Numbered from the stretch's first letter, positions 27,163 to 36,799 are shown. The stretch: DNA of 64,000 bases from Bacillota bacterium (GCA_023415205.1 JAEZLR010000013.1:1-64000); one strand, 5' to 3'. Notes: generated from the sequence alone by a model not told the origin. Translations and numbers: made by a program.

Positions 27163-28053
27163 TTAACCGGCTTTTTTATCTTCTAAGTATTCCTCTAGGC
27201 ACTGGCCACTCTCCTTCATTGAAGAAGCCGCCTCAACCCCCACAAAACGCCAATGCCAGGGTTCATAAATCACTCCGGTCATCGATATCTTGTTCTCCGG
27301 GTACCTCATGGTAAACCCATATTCATGGGCATGGTCCTTAAGCCATAGAAAGGCCTCGGTTTTGGCAAAGCCCCCATCCCTTACCCTGTAGGAGGGACTC
27401 ACAATATCCAATGCAAGCCCTGTCTGGTGCTCACTGGTATTGGGGCGGGCCGTAATGGTCGCCGCCTCGATTTCGGCATCCACCCGACTATAACCTTTAT
27501 CAACATAGCTTTGAACCTTCTTCTGATAGAGCTGATTCTGACGATCATAGGTTCGATAGGCATCCACCAATTGAAAAGAGACCCCATCCTTCTTGGCATG
27601 GGCAAACATCCTTTCACAGGTATCCGCAATACGGGCGTCCACCTGCCCCGTCTCAAAATCTGCAAGGGCGACTTTAAAGTCCTCCGCCAGAAAGTGGGTG
27701 GGATTAATAAGAATCAAAGCCCAATCTCCCGTGGGCACCTCATTTTCTTCTTCGGGGCTAGAAGCCTCAAGGCTTGTGGGCGAAGGCATCTGGCTCTCCC
27801 GGGTCATCGGGGAAGCCTTGGGAGTTGCCTCGGAGGTCGGTTCTGGAGCCGGAGGGGTCTGAGCCAAGGGGGACACTTCCTCAGGCGTCGGGGTTTGGGT
27901 CTGAACTGTGTTGGCAGGGACCTCACGGAAGGGCCCACAGGAAAAAAGCATGACCAAAAGAAGGATGCCGGAAAGAAAAAGGCTTGCACGGCCCAGTTGG
28001 GAAATCCTTTGTGTCTCTTTTGCCTCTATGCTTTTCATTTCCTTACACCCCAT
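27163..28053 (-). CDS. VanY-type D-alanyl-D-alanine carboxypeptidase lipoprotein
   Basis: The 296-aa protein has a lipoprotein signal (residues 24-38, lipobox FSC with Cys39), a Pro/Thr/Ser-rich linker to about residue 100 and a VanY-type peptidase domain. Zinc-site motifs are visible: SEHQTGLALDI (His and Asp ligands) and EPWHWRFVG (Glu and His). It should trim terminal D-Ala from peptidoglycan stem peptides at the outer face of the membrane. The start at 28053 has a GGGAG site; ATG 28038 is an alternative. It diverges from the FHA-FtsW-PBP operon, a fitting context for a wall enzyme. Confidence 0.92.
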   Translation of the reverse strand: MGCKEMKSIEAKETQRISQLGRASLFLSGILLLVMLFSCGPFREVPANTVQTQTPTPEEVSPLAQTPPAPEPTSEATPKASPMTRESQMPSPTSLEASSPEEENEVPTGDWALILINPTHFLAEDFKVALADFETGQVDARIADTCERMFAHAKKDGVSFQLVDAYRTYDRQNQLYQKKVQSYVDKGYSRVDAEIEAATITARPNTSEHQTGLALDIVSPSYRVRDGGFAKTEAFLWLKDHAHEYGFTMRYPENKISMTGVIYEPWHWRFVGVEAASSMKESGQCLEEYLEDKKAG

Positions 28054-28140
28054 CTGTTTTTGCTCCCATTATACCATGAAAGCAGCCTACAAATAAAAGG
28101 TGGCGTGATCCGAAGTCTTGGCCGGTAGTTTTAGAGAATT

Positions 28141-28168
28141 TTGTTTGAAAGCTCGTTTCTGATATAAT
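28141..28168 (+). promoter_or_regulatory. Promoter of the FHA-FtsW-PBP operon
   Basis: TTGTTT (28141-28146), a 16-bp spacer and TATAAT (28163-28168) lie about 45 bp upstream of the first start codon. Confidence 0.6.
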
Positions 28169-28214
28169 ACTATCCAGGAAGACATAAAATAAGAATTGTC
28201 TCTTGGTATAAAAT

Positions 28215-28682
28215 ATGTTTGAAATTGTTTCATCCATCCTTAAGTACGCGTTTACGCTCATTATTTATATTTTTATTTTTAATATCATCCGGCTTATTCT
28301 GCTGGATATCCGATCCATGGGCGAAAAAAGCCGATCCAGCGACACCTTCCGATACTCTCTCAAGCTGTGCGGTGTTCAAGGGGTCAGCGGTTTTTCCATT
28401 GAACCCGTTTATACGCTTTATGGGGAAGCCACCCTTGGCAGGGCACCTGAAAACACGATCACCATTGAGGATGATTTTCTCTCCTCCACCCACGCCCGGT
28501 TTATAAAGAAGCGGAAAGCCTATTTTATCATGGATAACAACAGCACCAATGGGATCAAGCTTAATGGAAAACGCCTGGGAACCCGAGCGGTCCGTCTTAA
28601 AAACGGAGATCATATCCACTTAGGACGTTGCGAATTCCTCTTTGTCATAGAAAAGGGGCAGGTGGATCATGAAAAACATTAA
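28215..28682 (+). CDS. Membrane-anchored FHA-domain protein
   Basis: The 155-aa protein has one N-terminal membrane helix (about residues 10-32) and a cytoplasmic forkhead-associated domain: GRAPENTITIEDDFLSSTHA with the phosphothreonine-binding Arg/Ser-x-x-His core, and NNSTNGIKLNG. FHA domains read phosphothreonine, so a Ser/Thr kinase partner elsewhere is likely. It overlaps the FtsW/RodA gene by 14 bp. FHA-RodA-PbpA clusters are well known in actinobacteria, where phosphorylation controls wall synthesis; the same link is inferred here. Confidence 0.9.
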   Translation: MFEIVSSILKYAFTLIIYIFIFNIIRLILLDIRSMGEKSRSSDTFRYSLKLCGVQGVSGFSIEPVYTLYGEATLGRAPENTITIEDDFLSSTHARFIKKRKAYFIMDNNSTNGIKLNGKRLGTRAVRLKNGDHIHLGRCEFLFVIEKGQVDHEKH

Positions 28683-29922
28683 AGCCCTGAAGAACCCCTT
28701 ACATCCCCTCTATATGCTTGTCCTTTTTGATGTTTTAGCCTTTCTGCTCCTCTTTATCCGACAGAACCCCTTTGACACAAGGGCACTGGTGATTGGAGGC
28801 TCCCTGCTTTCTGCTACTCTCACCGTTTACATTCTGTCCTGCACCCTTCATTTGGGGGACAGATATATTTTTCTCATCACCGCCATGCTCTTTTCCATAG
28901 GAGAGGTGATCCTCTACCGCCTGGACAGCAACCTTGGTCTGAAACAGGCCATTTGGCTGGGCATCAGCTTTATTGTCTATTTTTTAAGCTATGTCATTTT
29001 TGGGGTTATTACTTTCTGGAGAAGACTTCTCCTCTTCCTACCCCTTGCGTCCACCCTTCTTTTTATCCTGACCATGGTTTTCGGAACTACTGTCAATGGC
29101 TCAAAAAACTGGATTTTTATTAAAGACATCAGCATCCAAACCTCGGAGATCATCAAGCTCATTTTTGTTTTCTTCCTTGCCAGCTATTACAGCCAGAGGG
29201 AAAAGCTCATGGAAAAGTATCCCCGGTTTTGGGTAACCCTCCTGTTCATGATGGTCTCTTATTTCATGATGGGGCTAATGATCCTTCAAAGGGAATGGGG
29301 AACACCCATGCTCCTCTTTCTGGTGTTCACCTTCATTCTTTACATTTTTGAAAAGGACCTCCGGCTTTTTGTGCTCAATGGTCTGGCCGCTCTCACCGCG
29401 GGAGTTATAGGCACTGTCTTCGTTCATCATATCCAGGTGAGGGTGGATGCCTGGATTAACCCCTGGGAGGATATTGCCGGAAAGGGATATCAGATCACTC
29501 AATCCCTTTTTGCCATCGGATCAGGTGATTTTTTTGGCCGGGGTATCGGTCTAGGCAGACCCGACTTTATTCCCGACGTTAAAACTGATTTTATTTTTTC
29601 TGCCATTTGCGAGGAAATGGGGATGTTCGGAGGGGCCGCCGTCATTCTGCTTTTTTTACTCCTGGCCTATCGGGGCTTCAAAATAGCCCTCGCCTGCTCC
29701 GATACCTTTTATAAAGCCCTTGCCCTTGGGATTACGCTGATGTTTGCCTTCCAAGCCTTCATCATTATTGCAGGGGTCATCAAGCTTTTCCTGCTCACCG
29801 GTATCACCCTCCCGTTCATCAGCTACGGCGGAAGCTCCATGGTGGTAAACTTTACAGCTTTGGGAATTCTTCAAAGAATCGCCTCCATGGATCAGGCAGA
29901 AGGGGGGAAGCTACGCCTATGA
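28669..29922 (+). CDS. FtsW/RodA/SpoVE-family peptidoglycan polymerase
   Basis: The 417-aa membrane protein has about ten helices and SEDS-family marks: NGSKNWI near residue 143, QREWGTPML near 206, and the C-terminal loop GITLPFISYGGSSMVVNF. SEDS proteins polymerise glycan strands from lipid II with a partner class B PBP; that partner is the next gene, overlapping by 4 bp. Whether it serves division, elongation or sporulation is not decided by sequence. Confidence 0.94.
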   Translation: MKNIKALKNPLHPLYMLVLFDVLAFLLLFIRQNPFDTRALVIGGSLLSATLTVYILSCTLHLGDRYIFLITAMLFSIGEVILYRLDSNLGLKQAIWLGISFIVYFLSYVIFGVITFWRRLLLFLPLASTLLFILTMVFGTTVNGSKNWIFIKDISIQTSEIIKLIFVFFLASYYSQREKLMEKYPRFWVTLLFMMVSYFMMGLMILQREWGTPMLLFLVFTFILYIFEKDLRLFVLNGLAALTAGVIGTVFVHHIQVRVDAWINPWEDIAGKGYQITQSLFAIGSGDFFGRGIGLGRPDFIPDVKTDFIFSAICEEMGMFGGAAVILLFLLLAYRGFKIALACSDTFYKALALGITLMFAFQAFIIIAGVIKLFLLTGITLPFISYGGSSMVVNFTALGILQRIASMDQAEGGKLRL

Positions 29923-31337
29923 AAACAGACAGAAAAATTGTTCATGTGGTTCTAGGCATATGCCTCCTGTTTTTTCTTCTAATAGCCTATCTGACCTACT
30001 TTGAGTTTTTCGTAAAGGACAAGATCATTTCCAACTCCTATAATCAGAGGCTTAACGCCGACCAGAGCAGTGTTTTAAGGGGAAGTATCGCGGATAGAAA
30101 TGGTGAACTCCTGGCAAAAAGCCAGTTTGAGGGAAAAACACAGGAGAGAATCTATCCTTACGGAAGTCTTTACAGCCATATTATCGGTTATAACTCCAAG
30201 ATCTATGGAAAATCCCTGCTGGAAGCCCAATACAACAGCTATCTCTCCAACAGGTACGATGCCCATACCTTGATGGACATCCTGGCAAAGCTGGAAGGCT
30301 TTGAACCTGCCGGGGCCAATCTCTCCCTCACCCTGGACCATTCCCTGCAAACTCAGGCCGAAAAGCTGATGCGAAACCTCAAGGGTGCGGTGGTTGTCAT
30401 GAATCCCAAGACGGGAGAAATACTTGCCATGGTTTCCAAGCCTGATTTTAATCCCACGGGCAGCAAGCTTGAATCCTCCTGGAAAACCCTTGTGGATTCC
30501 CCCGACTCACCCTTTTTAGCAAGGGCCACCCAGGGCCTGTATGCTCCGGGCTCCACCTTTAAGGTGGTGGTTTCAGCTGCCGCCCTCGATCAAGGATTTG
30601 CAGACAAGGTCTATGAGGATACCGGTATCATCACCATTGACGGTAAGGAGTTTCGTAACGCCGGGGGTAAGACCTATGGTTCGATCAACCTTTCTAAAGC
30701 CCTTTCGGTTTCCAGCAATACCTATTTTGCCCGACTTGGAACAGAGTTAGGGTTTAAAGCCCTTAAGGAGGCTGCGCTGGCTTTTGGGCTGGAGAAGCCG
30801 GTCGACTTTGAGCTACCGCTTAGCAAGAGCCGTTTTCCCTATAAGGAAATGAGTCAGACCGATATGGCCAGTGTGGGTATCGGCCAGGGAAGAATACTTG
30901 TCACCCCGCTTCACATGGCCATGATTGCCTCGTCCATCGCCAACGATGGGGTCATGATGAATCCCTGGCTGGTTAAGGACATCAAAACCGTCAACGGCAT
31001 CACCCTTCATGAGGGGAGCCCCTCTTTTCTTACACAGCCTCTTTCGGCCTCTACGGCTGAAGCCCTTAAAGCCATGATGGTGGATGTTGTAAAGACCGGC
31101 ACGGGGAAAAATGCCGCGCTTAAGGGAGTGTCGGTGGCAGGCAAGACGGGTACAGCCCAGAATGAAACCACCGGAGGAGAAAAAGAAAAGGAGCATGCCT
31201 GGTTTATAGGCTTTGCGCCTGCAGAAAATCCGGAAGTGGCGGTTGCCGTGATCGCTGAATTCAGCGGTTCTAGCGGTGGAGATCTTTGCGCACCTATCGC
31301 CAGAAAGCTTATGTCCGCATGGCTAGAGCGGGAATAA
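29919..31337 (+). CDS. Class B penicillin-binding protein (transpeptidase)
   Basis: The 472-aa protein has one N-terminal membrane helix (residues 8-30), a short dimerisation domain starting RGSIADRNGELLA, and a transpeptidase domain. Active-site motifs are STFK at 212-215 (nucleophile Ser212), SSN at 265-267 and KTGTAQ near residue 407. At 472 aa it resembles PbpA-type short class B enzymes rather than the longer FtsI. It cross-links glycan made by its SEDS partner outside the membrane. A terminator follows at 31392. Confidence 0.94.
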   Translation: MKTDRKIVHVVLGICLLFFLLIAYLTYFEFFVKDKIISNSYNQRLNADQSSVLRGSIADRNGELLAKSQFEGKTQERIYPYGSLYSHIIGYNSKIYGKSLLEAQYNSYLSNRYDAHTLMDILAKLEGFEPAGANLSLTLDHSLQTQAEKLMRNLKGAVVVMNPKTGEILAMVSKPDFNPTGSKLESSWKTLVDSPDSPFLARATQGLYAPGSTFKVVVSAAALDQGFADKVYEDTGIITIDGKEFRNAGGKTYGSINLSKALSVSSNTYFARLGTELGFKALKEAALAFGLEKPVDFELPLSKSRFPYKEMSQTDMASVGIGQGRILVTPLHMAMIASSIANDGVMMNPWLVKDIKTVNGITLHEGSPSFLTQPLSASTAEALKAMMVDVVKTGTGKNAALKGVSVAGKTGTAQNETTGGEKEKEHAWFIGFAPAENPEVAVAVIAEFSGSSGGDLCAPIARKLMSAWLERE

Positions 31338-31391
31338 AACATCAGCCCACATGATTACTCTCCATCCTAGCAAAAAGGCTCACCTATAGAC

Positions 31392-31424
31392 AAGAAGGGC
31401 CGGCAAAAGCCGGTCCTTCTTATT
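31392..31424 (+). terminator. Rho-independent terminator
   Basis: A 13-bp stem with one wobble pairs 31392-31404 with 31409-31421, loop AAAA, then ATTTAT. It ends the FHA-FtsW-PBP operon and may also serve the convergent AIM24 gene. Confidence 0.75.
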
Positions 31425-31456
31425 TATGTAATTATGCGCTTTTACAGGTTACCCCA

Positions 31457-32137
31457 TTATTTTGCAGTAGGAATGAAGGGACGAATGCTTGCTGCAACAT
31501 TGCTGACAGGCATGGTTTGAAGGATGATTCTTCCAGGGCCGGTGACAACGGTATTAAATACACCCTCACCCCCAAACAGCATGTTTTTAACACCTGCTAC
31601 TGCGGTGATTTCCATAGAACAGCTTTCTGTCATTGCCGCCAGATACCCTGTATCTATAATTATCTTCTGTCCGGCCTCGAGAGTATACTCAACAGCATGG
31701 CCATCAATTTCAATAAAGGCTGTACCGCGCCCAGACAGTTTTTGCATAATGAAGCCCTCGCCGCCGAAGAATCCAGCGCCCAGCTTCTTCTGAAAATGAA
31801 TGGATAGCTCCACGCCGGCCTCAGAAGCCAGAAACGCAGATTTCTGAACGATCATCGCATTTCCGGGGGAAATGTCAAGAGCCCTGATTGAGCCCGGAAA
31901 GCTTGATGCAAAAGCAATAAATCCCTCTCCACCCACAGCAGTAAATCTATTCTGGAATATGGAATCCCCCGAGAACATTCTTCCCAAAGCTTTTCCTATC
32001 CCTCCATTTGTTGATGTTTCCATCTTCATATTAGGGCTCATCCAGCTCATGGACCCTCTTTCGGTAATCAGAGTTTCCCCTGGGCTAACATGGCAAGTGA
32101 CTACAGGTAGCGGCTCTCCTTGAATTTGATATTTCAT
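31457..32137 (-). CDS. AIM24 family protein
   Basis: The 226-aa protein matches the bacterial AIM24 (TIGR00266) family: a beta-rich fold with MSWMSPNMKMETSTNGG near residue 31, GGEGFIMQKLSGRGTAFIE in the middle and MLFGGEGVFNTVVTGPG near the C-terminus. The function in bacteria is not established; the eukaryotic relative is a mitochondrial protein. AAGGAGG precedes the ATG. It is a single-gene unit. Confidence 0.9.
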   Translation of the reverse strand: MKYQIQGEPLPVVTCHVSPGETLITERGSMSWMSPNMKMETSTNGGIGKALGRMFSGDSIFQNRFTAVGGEGFIAFASSFPGSIRALDISPGNAMIVQKSAFLASEAGVELSIHFQKKLGAGFFGGEGFIMQKLSGRGTAFIEIDGHAVEYTLEAGQKIIIDTGYLAAMTESCSMEITAVAGVKNMLFGGEGVFNTVVTGPGRIILQTMPVSNVAASIRPFIPTAK

Positions 32138-32588
32138 GATAGGCCTCCTTCATTTTTAGAAAAATCCTCATGAGTTGTATAATAATTATGCCAGATCAAA
32201 CGCCAGGATTCTCAACTGTTATACATCATGTATTTTCCTATTTACTGCCATTATATCCTTCATATGTGTATAGTTCAACAAAGCGGGCATATTATTTACA
32301 TTTTATTAATATTTTGCATGTCATTTTACATTCAACTATGTTAGGCTTTTATGCGTTTCATCTATTATTGTTATTTCTTAATAAAACAATGGGCAGGGGA
32401 CTTTACCACAAAAATACTGTGTTTATGACATTAGAAATGCTGATCATCCTGCCCAAAACTTGGCTAATCTCATTCTCACTCTTTGGAATGTTATGTATGA
32501 CCTTCAGGTTGATTTTCTCTCGAAGAACGGCAATGATGATAAAAATCCTTAGGGATAGACTCAGTCTTCTTGCGATATTCACCTTGTG
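32138..32588. other. AT-rich gap with no supported gene
   Basis: Between the AIM24 gene start and the AraC-type gene stop lie about 450 bases. One plus-strand frame is open from 32170 to 32628 but has no ribosome site, overlaps the end of the AraC gene and looks like a hydrophobic translation of AT-rich DNA. I see no RNA gene or repeat. Confidence 0.4.
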
Positions 32589-33545
32589 TCACCTCTGGAT
32601 GCTTTTTTTATACTGGGACGGAGACTGACCGGTTATTCTTCTAAACACGCTTGAGAAGTAATTAGGATCGGAGAATCCGCATTTTCCTGAAATCTCATAA
32701 AAGGTATACGAGTTTCTCAAGATCAAATCCTTAGCCTTATCAATACGGACCTGGTTGATATAGTGATTGATGCTTTGGTTCATTCCGGCTTTAAACAGAT
32801 GGCTCATGTAGGATACGCTGCAATGGCAAAAAGCAGCAATATCTGCAATCTTGATATCGTTGGCATAGTTTAGCCGGATATACTCGATGGCATTGGACAG
32901 ATGGTAAACTCGGCTTGCATCATTGGTATTGGCGGTATAGCGTGAGACTTTCCCCTCACTTAATAGACTTCTGTAAACCACTATGAAAAACTCCGCTAAA
33001 ATACCGCATAATTGCATGGCTTTTTCGTAATCCGGAGCTTTTTTGGTAACAGTATGGGTATACAAGCGCAGCGCTTTATCCTTATCAATCCTATACTTAC
33101 GGGAAACCTTGGCTATGCGGTGGTGTGCACGCCGCTCATTGAGCTCAAACCCATAGAGGCACAAGGCGGCAATAACTCTGCCCTCATACTTTACAGGAAT
33201 AACCATTTCGCTTACCCCGCTATAACAAGTCCCTATAAAATAGCCGTCAATGGTTTCACACTTTTTATGTAGACGTTGACTATTGTTTAAGCAGTAATCC
33301 CACAGCTTTTTATTGGATTTGATATACATGCAGAAAGATGAACGGTGGATATAGTAGGCATTTAAGGCATTAGCCAGATCGGGATCTTTAGTAATGAACC
33401 CTACAAAATCCTTGATAGCGATCTGGCATCCTAATTCGGAGACAAGGTATCTGACATACCCAAAAACATTTGAATATCTGTCTATAAAAATCACATCCAC
33501 TATCAATAAACTGCGTCCTGTTACCAATAAAATTACCATATCCAT
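32589..33545 (-). CDS. AraC-family regulator with PocR sensory domain
   Basis: The 318-aa protein has an N-terminal domain (about 35-190) resembling the PocR ligand-binding domain, with conserved Cys residues (CMYIKSNKKLWDYCLNNS; IGTCYSGVSEMVIPV). It ends in an AraC DNA-binding pair (IKIADIAAFCHCSVSYMSHLF; FYEISGKCGFSDPNYFSSVF). PocR domains often control use of small polyols such as propanediol and glycerol. It lies upstream of the polyol dehydrogenase and kinase genes and probably regulates them. The first 30 residues are hydrophobic and the true start may be further in; no convincing ribosome site precedes the ATG at 33545. Confidence 0.85.
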   Translation of the reverse strand: MDMVILLVTGRSLLIVDVIFIDRYSNVFGYVRYLVSELGCQIAIKDFVGFITKDPDLANALNAYYIHRSSFCMYIKSNKKLWDYCLNNSQRLHKKCETIDGYFIGTCYSGVSEMVIPVKYEGRVIAALCLYGFELNERRAHHRIAKVSRKYRIDKDKALRLYTHTVTKKAPDYEKAMQLCGILAEFFIVVYRSLLSEGKVSRYTANTNDASRVYHLSNAIEYIRLNYANDIKIADIAAFCHCSVSYMSHLFKAGMNQSINHYINQVRIDKAKDLILRNSYTFYEISGKCGFSDPNYFSSVFRRITGQSPSQYKKSIQR

Positions 33546-33817
33546 TAGCTAATAACAATCTAAAAAGTGTGTTTTTAAGCCTATTAAACAGTAAGACAAG
33601 ATTGTGATAGCCATAGCATAATTTTGATAGATAAGAGCATGCAGATTTTTAAAGGTTTTTTGTGATTTATTTAAGGCTTCTTTCTTAAGGGCCACCTATA
33701 ATGGAATCAAGATTGTCCTAACTTAGCCCCTGCCAGTGGCTTGAGTCAATGATTTATTAGGTTTCGTTTCGCAGATGAAAGCCTTTCATAGATTGAGGAA
33801 ACAGGAGGAACGAGTCC

Positions 33818-33979
33818 ATGAGTGATAAGAGAAATCAGACCAAAAAATACGATGTCCTGGTTGTCGGCGGCGGAATGCCAGGAATATGTGCAGAAACAAA
33901 CGCAGTTCCCTGCTTTGGGCATTATGATTTCTTTTCAAGACTCATGCCGTTGCAAGAAAACGTAAATATACGCAAATGA
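33818..33979 (+). pseudogene. Truncated FAD-dependent oxidoreductase remnant
   Basis: A strong ribosome site (AGGAGGAACGAGTCC) and ATG at 33818 open a 53-codon frame whose first 27 residues are the start of an FAD-dependent oxidoreductase: KKYDVLVVGGGMPGICAE, a dinucleotide-binding strand-turn-helix. The sequence then loses similarity and stops at 33979. Intact family members have several hundred residues, so most of the gene is gone, probably by deletion. It was likely the first gene of the dehydrogenase/kinase operon. A short functional peptide cannot be excluded. Confidence 0.7.
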
Positions 33980-34126
33980 CAGGTTAAATGTAGATTTCCC
34001 TTAATGAAATTTCAGGAGTCTTGGGCTATTGTAAAAGTAGAAAGAAAAGAGAGTATTTAGGGGGGTATCCTATATACACTCTCACACTCAACAATAGATC
34101 ACCTTGAGCAAGGAAAGGAGACAATT

Positions 34127-35203
34127 ATGGCTGATTTACCAAAAACAATGAAGGCACTGGTTGCCTACGGCAAGGGGGACTACCAGCTTGAAACTCATTA
34201 TCCCGTCCCCGAGTGCGGGCCGGATGACATTCTTATTAAAACTGAGGGCTGCGGCATTTGCGCGGGGGACTTAAAGTGCCAGCATGGCGCTGCCATGTTC
34301 TGGGGAGATGAAACCCAGCCGGCTTGGGTCAAGCCGCCTTTTATTCCTGGACATGAATTTTTCGGAAGGATTGTCGCCATGGGGGAAAATGTGAAGGGCT
34401 TTGAACTCGGAGACCGGGTCACCGCTGACCAGATTGTTCCCTGCGGTGAATGTCGATTCTGTAAAACCGGCCATTACTGGATGTGTCAGCCCCATGATAT
34501 TTTCGGCTTCCAGAAGCAGAACAACGGGGGTTTGGCGGAATATGTCCTCTACCCCAAAAACGCTGTTGTCCACAAGGTCCCTAAAACCATGAAGGTGGAG
34601 GATGCCCTCCTTATCGAGCCCTATAGCTGCTCCAAGCATGCCGTTGACAGAGCCCAGATCGGCTGTGAGGATGTGGTGGTGATATCAGGTGCAGGAACGT
34701 TGGGCCTGGGCATGATCACCTACGCCAAGATGAAGAGTCCCAAGATGCTGGTGGTTTTGGATATGCTGGATAACCGACTTGAGAAGGCGCTAGAATTTGG
34801 GGCCGACCTTGTGCTTAATCCTTCCAAGACCGATGTGGTAAAAGAAATCATGGATATGACCGAGGGTTATGGCTGCGATATTTACATAGAAGCCACCGGT
34901 CATCCTTCAAGCGTAACTCAGGGGCTGTCAATGATCAGAAAGCTGGGGCGCTTTATTGAATTCAGCGTATTCGGAGCGCCTACTACCGCTGACTGGTCCA
35001 TTATCGGGGATCGAAAGGAACTGGATCTTCTGGGTGCTCACTTAAGTCCCTACTGCTATCCTTTCGTTATTGAGAATATTGCGAAGGGTACGCTGAAAAC
35101 AGCAGGGGTTGTTTCTCGCACCTTCCCCATTGAAAAATGGGAAGAGGCCTTTGAATATGCTTCTGGTAAATATGGTGATCTTAAAGTAGCCATCACCTTT
35201 TAG
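34127..35203 (+). CDS. Zinc-dependent polyol/alcohol dehydrogenase
   Basis: This 358-aa medium-chain dehydrogenase oxidises an alcohol or polyol with NAD(P). Zinc ligands are readable: catalytic site Cys45 with His76-Glu77 in GHEFFG; structural site Cys106, Cys109, Cys112 and Cys120. The nucleotide loop is SGAGTLGLGM near residue 186. The sequence looks closest to tetritol (erythritol/threitol) or xylitol-type dehydrogenases, but the substrate is inferred. AAAGGAG precedes the ATG, and the kinase gene follows 14 bp after the stop. Confidence 0.9.
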   Translation: MADLPKTMKALVAYGKGDYQLETHYPVPECGPDDILIKTEGCGICAGDLKCQHGAAMFWGDETQPAWVKPPFIPGHEFFGRIVAMGENVKGFELGDRVTADQIVPCGECRFCKTGHYWMCQPHDIFGFQKQNNGGLAEYVLYPKNAVVHKVPKTMKVEDALLIEPYSCSKHAVDRAQIGCEDVVVISGAGTLGLGMITYAKMKSPKMLVVLDMLDNRLEKALEFGADLVLNPSKTDVVKEIMDMTEGYGCDIYIEATGHPSSVTQGLSMIRKLGRFIEFSVFGAPTTADWSIIGDRKELDLLGAHLSPYCYPFVIENIAKGTLKTAGVVSRTFPIEKWEEAFEYASGKYGDLKVAITF

Positions 35204-35217
35204 AGAGGAGAAAACCT

Positions 35218-36741
35218 ATGGCTGACTATCTAATGGGCTCGGACATTGGTACCTCCGGGACTAAAACCATCCTAATGGACACTTCCGGCAAACTCGTTGC
35301 CTCGGATTTGCAGGAATATGATGTACTTACCCCCAAGGCTTTGTGGGCCGAACAATGGCCTGACGTATGGGTGGACGCTCTCAAGCGATCCATGAAAAAT
35401 GCCCGTGAAAAGGCCGGAGTGAAAGCTGAAGACATCAAGGGAATATGCATCAGCGGTCTGTATGGTGGCTCAGGCATACCTGTGGATGAAGAGATGAAGC
35501 CGGTTCGTCCCTGTCTCATTTGGATGGACAGGCGCGCCCATGAGCAGGAACAGTGGGTTTTGAATAATATTGACGCTGATACCCTGTATAAGATCACCCA
35601 TAATGGTACCGACCCCTATTATGGGTATACAAAGATTCTTTGGATTAAAGATAATGAGCCCGAAAACTGGGCGAGAACCAAGCTGTTTCTCCCACCAAAT
35701 GCCTATGCCATTTACAAGCTGACCGGGGAGATAGCGGTGGATTACTCATCAGCCGGTAATATTGGCGGACTTTTCGACGCAGAAAAGCGCACCTGGTCTT
35801 CTGAGATGCTGGATGCCATGGGAATTCCCCGGAGCATGATGCCTGAGAGGATTGTGGAATCCAGTGCTGTTGTGGGCGGTTTAACCAAAGAAGCTGCTCT
35901 GCAGTTGGGGCTTTTAGAAGGCACCCCTGTCTGCGCAGGCGGTGTGGATTGTGTGGTGGCCACCCTTGGACTAGGTGTCTTTGAGCCCGGACGTTATGCG
36001 GCGGCCATAGGAACCTCCATGTGCGCCGCCCTGGTTCACGACAAGCCCATTCCTGCCAAAGGTCTTATAGAGATGCCCTATGTGAAGGATGCAAGGCGCC
36101 TGACCTACTCATTCGGAGGAAGCGCAACAGCGGGAGCCTTGATCAAGTGGTTTCGGGATAATTTTGCCCAGCTTGAAAAGCAGGAGGAGGAAAATGGCGG
36201 CAAGAACGCCTATGCCGTATTGGATAAAGCGGCCGAAGCCATTTCCCCTGGAAGCAACGGCCTGATTTTACTCCCCTATTTTATGGGGGAACGAAGCCCA
36301 TTATGGGACACCCATGCCAAAGGCACACTTATTGGCCTTTCCCTGGCTCATACCAAGGCCCATATCTATCGCGCCTTTTTAGAAGCCGTGGCCTATTCGC
36401 TCCGTCATTCCATGGAGAGCACCAACACCGATCTTGGAGAGTATATTCTGGTGGCAGGGGGCGTTGCCAAATCCAAGCTATGGCGGCAGATTATTGCCGA
36501 TGTCACAGGCTACCCCATCGTTTGTCCTCTAAATGATGTGGAAGCCAACCTGGGAGACGTTATCCTGGCAGGTGTGGGCACAGGTCTCCTTACGTATGAG
36601 GATGTCAAGGACTGGCAGGTCCTTGGGGATAAGGTTCTACCCAACAAAGAGGCTCATGCCGTCTATAATGACTACTATGGGCTCTATCAATCCATTTATA
36701 CCCATCTTAAAGAAGACATGAAGAGGATGTCGGCTCTCTAG
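35218..36741 (+). CDS. FGGY-family carbohydrate kinase
   Basis: The 507-aa kinase resembles xylulokinase-type FGGY enzymes. The N-terminal phosphate loop GSDIGTSGTKTILMD is at residues 7-21, the substrate region shows CLIWMDRRA near 100, and the C-terminal half has YFMGERSPLWD and GGVAKSKLW. It should phosphorylate the ketose made by the upstream dehydrogenase, for instance erythrulose or xylulose. AGAGGAG lies just before the ATG. The gene pair, with the PocR-AraC regulator, forms a polyol-catabolism module that lacks its own transporter here. Confidence 0.92.
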   Translation: MADYLMGSDIGTSGTKTILMDTSGKLVASDLQEYDVLTPKALWAEQWPDVWVDALKRSMKNAREKAGVKAEDIKGICISGLYGGSGIPVDEEMKPVRPCLIWMDRRAHEQEQWVLNNIDADTLYKITHNGTDPYYGYTKILWIKDNEPENWARTKLFLPPNAYAIYKLTGEIAVDYSSAGNIGGLFDAEKRTWSSEMLDAMGIPRSMMPERIVESSAVVGGLTKEAALQLGLLEGTPVCAGGVDCVVATLGLGVFEPGRYAAAIGTSMCAALVHDKPIPAKGLIEMPYVKDARRLTYSFGGSATAGALIKWFRDNFAQLEKQEEENGGKNAYAVLDKAAEAISPGSNGLILLPYFMGERSPLWDTHAKGTLIGLSLAHTKAHIYRAFLEAVAYSLRHSMESTNTDLGEYILVAGGVAKSKLWRQIIADVTGYPIVCPLNDVEANLGDVILAGVGTGLLTYEDVKDWQVLGDKVLPNKEAHAVYNDYYGLYQSIYTHLKEDMKRMSAL

Positions 36742-36799
36742 CCCTTCCTCCTTCATCTATTAAAAGCCCACTTTTTCGCCTGGCAAGATCAATGACAAC

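Noticed and set aside
32170..32628. Open frame of 152 codons on the plus strand in the AIM24-AraC gap
   Set aside because: No ribosome site, AT-rich hydrophobic composition and a 40-bp overlap with the end of the AraC-type gene; it looks like chance.
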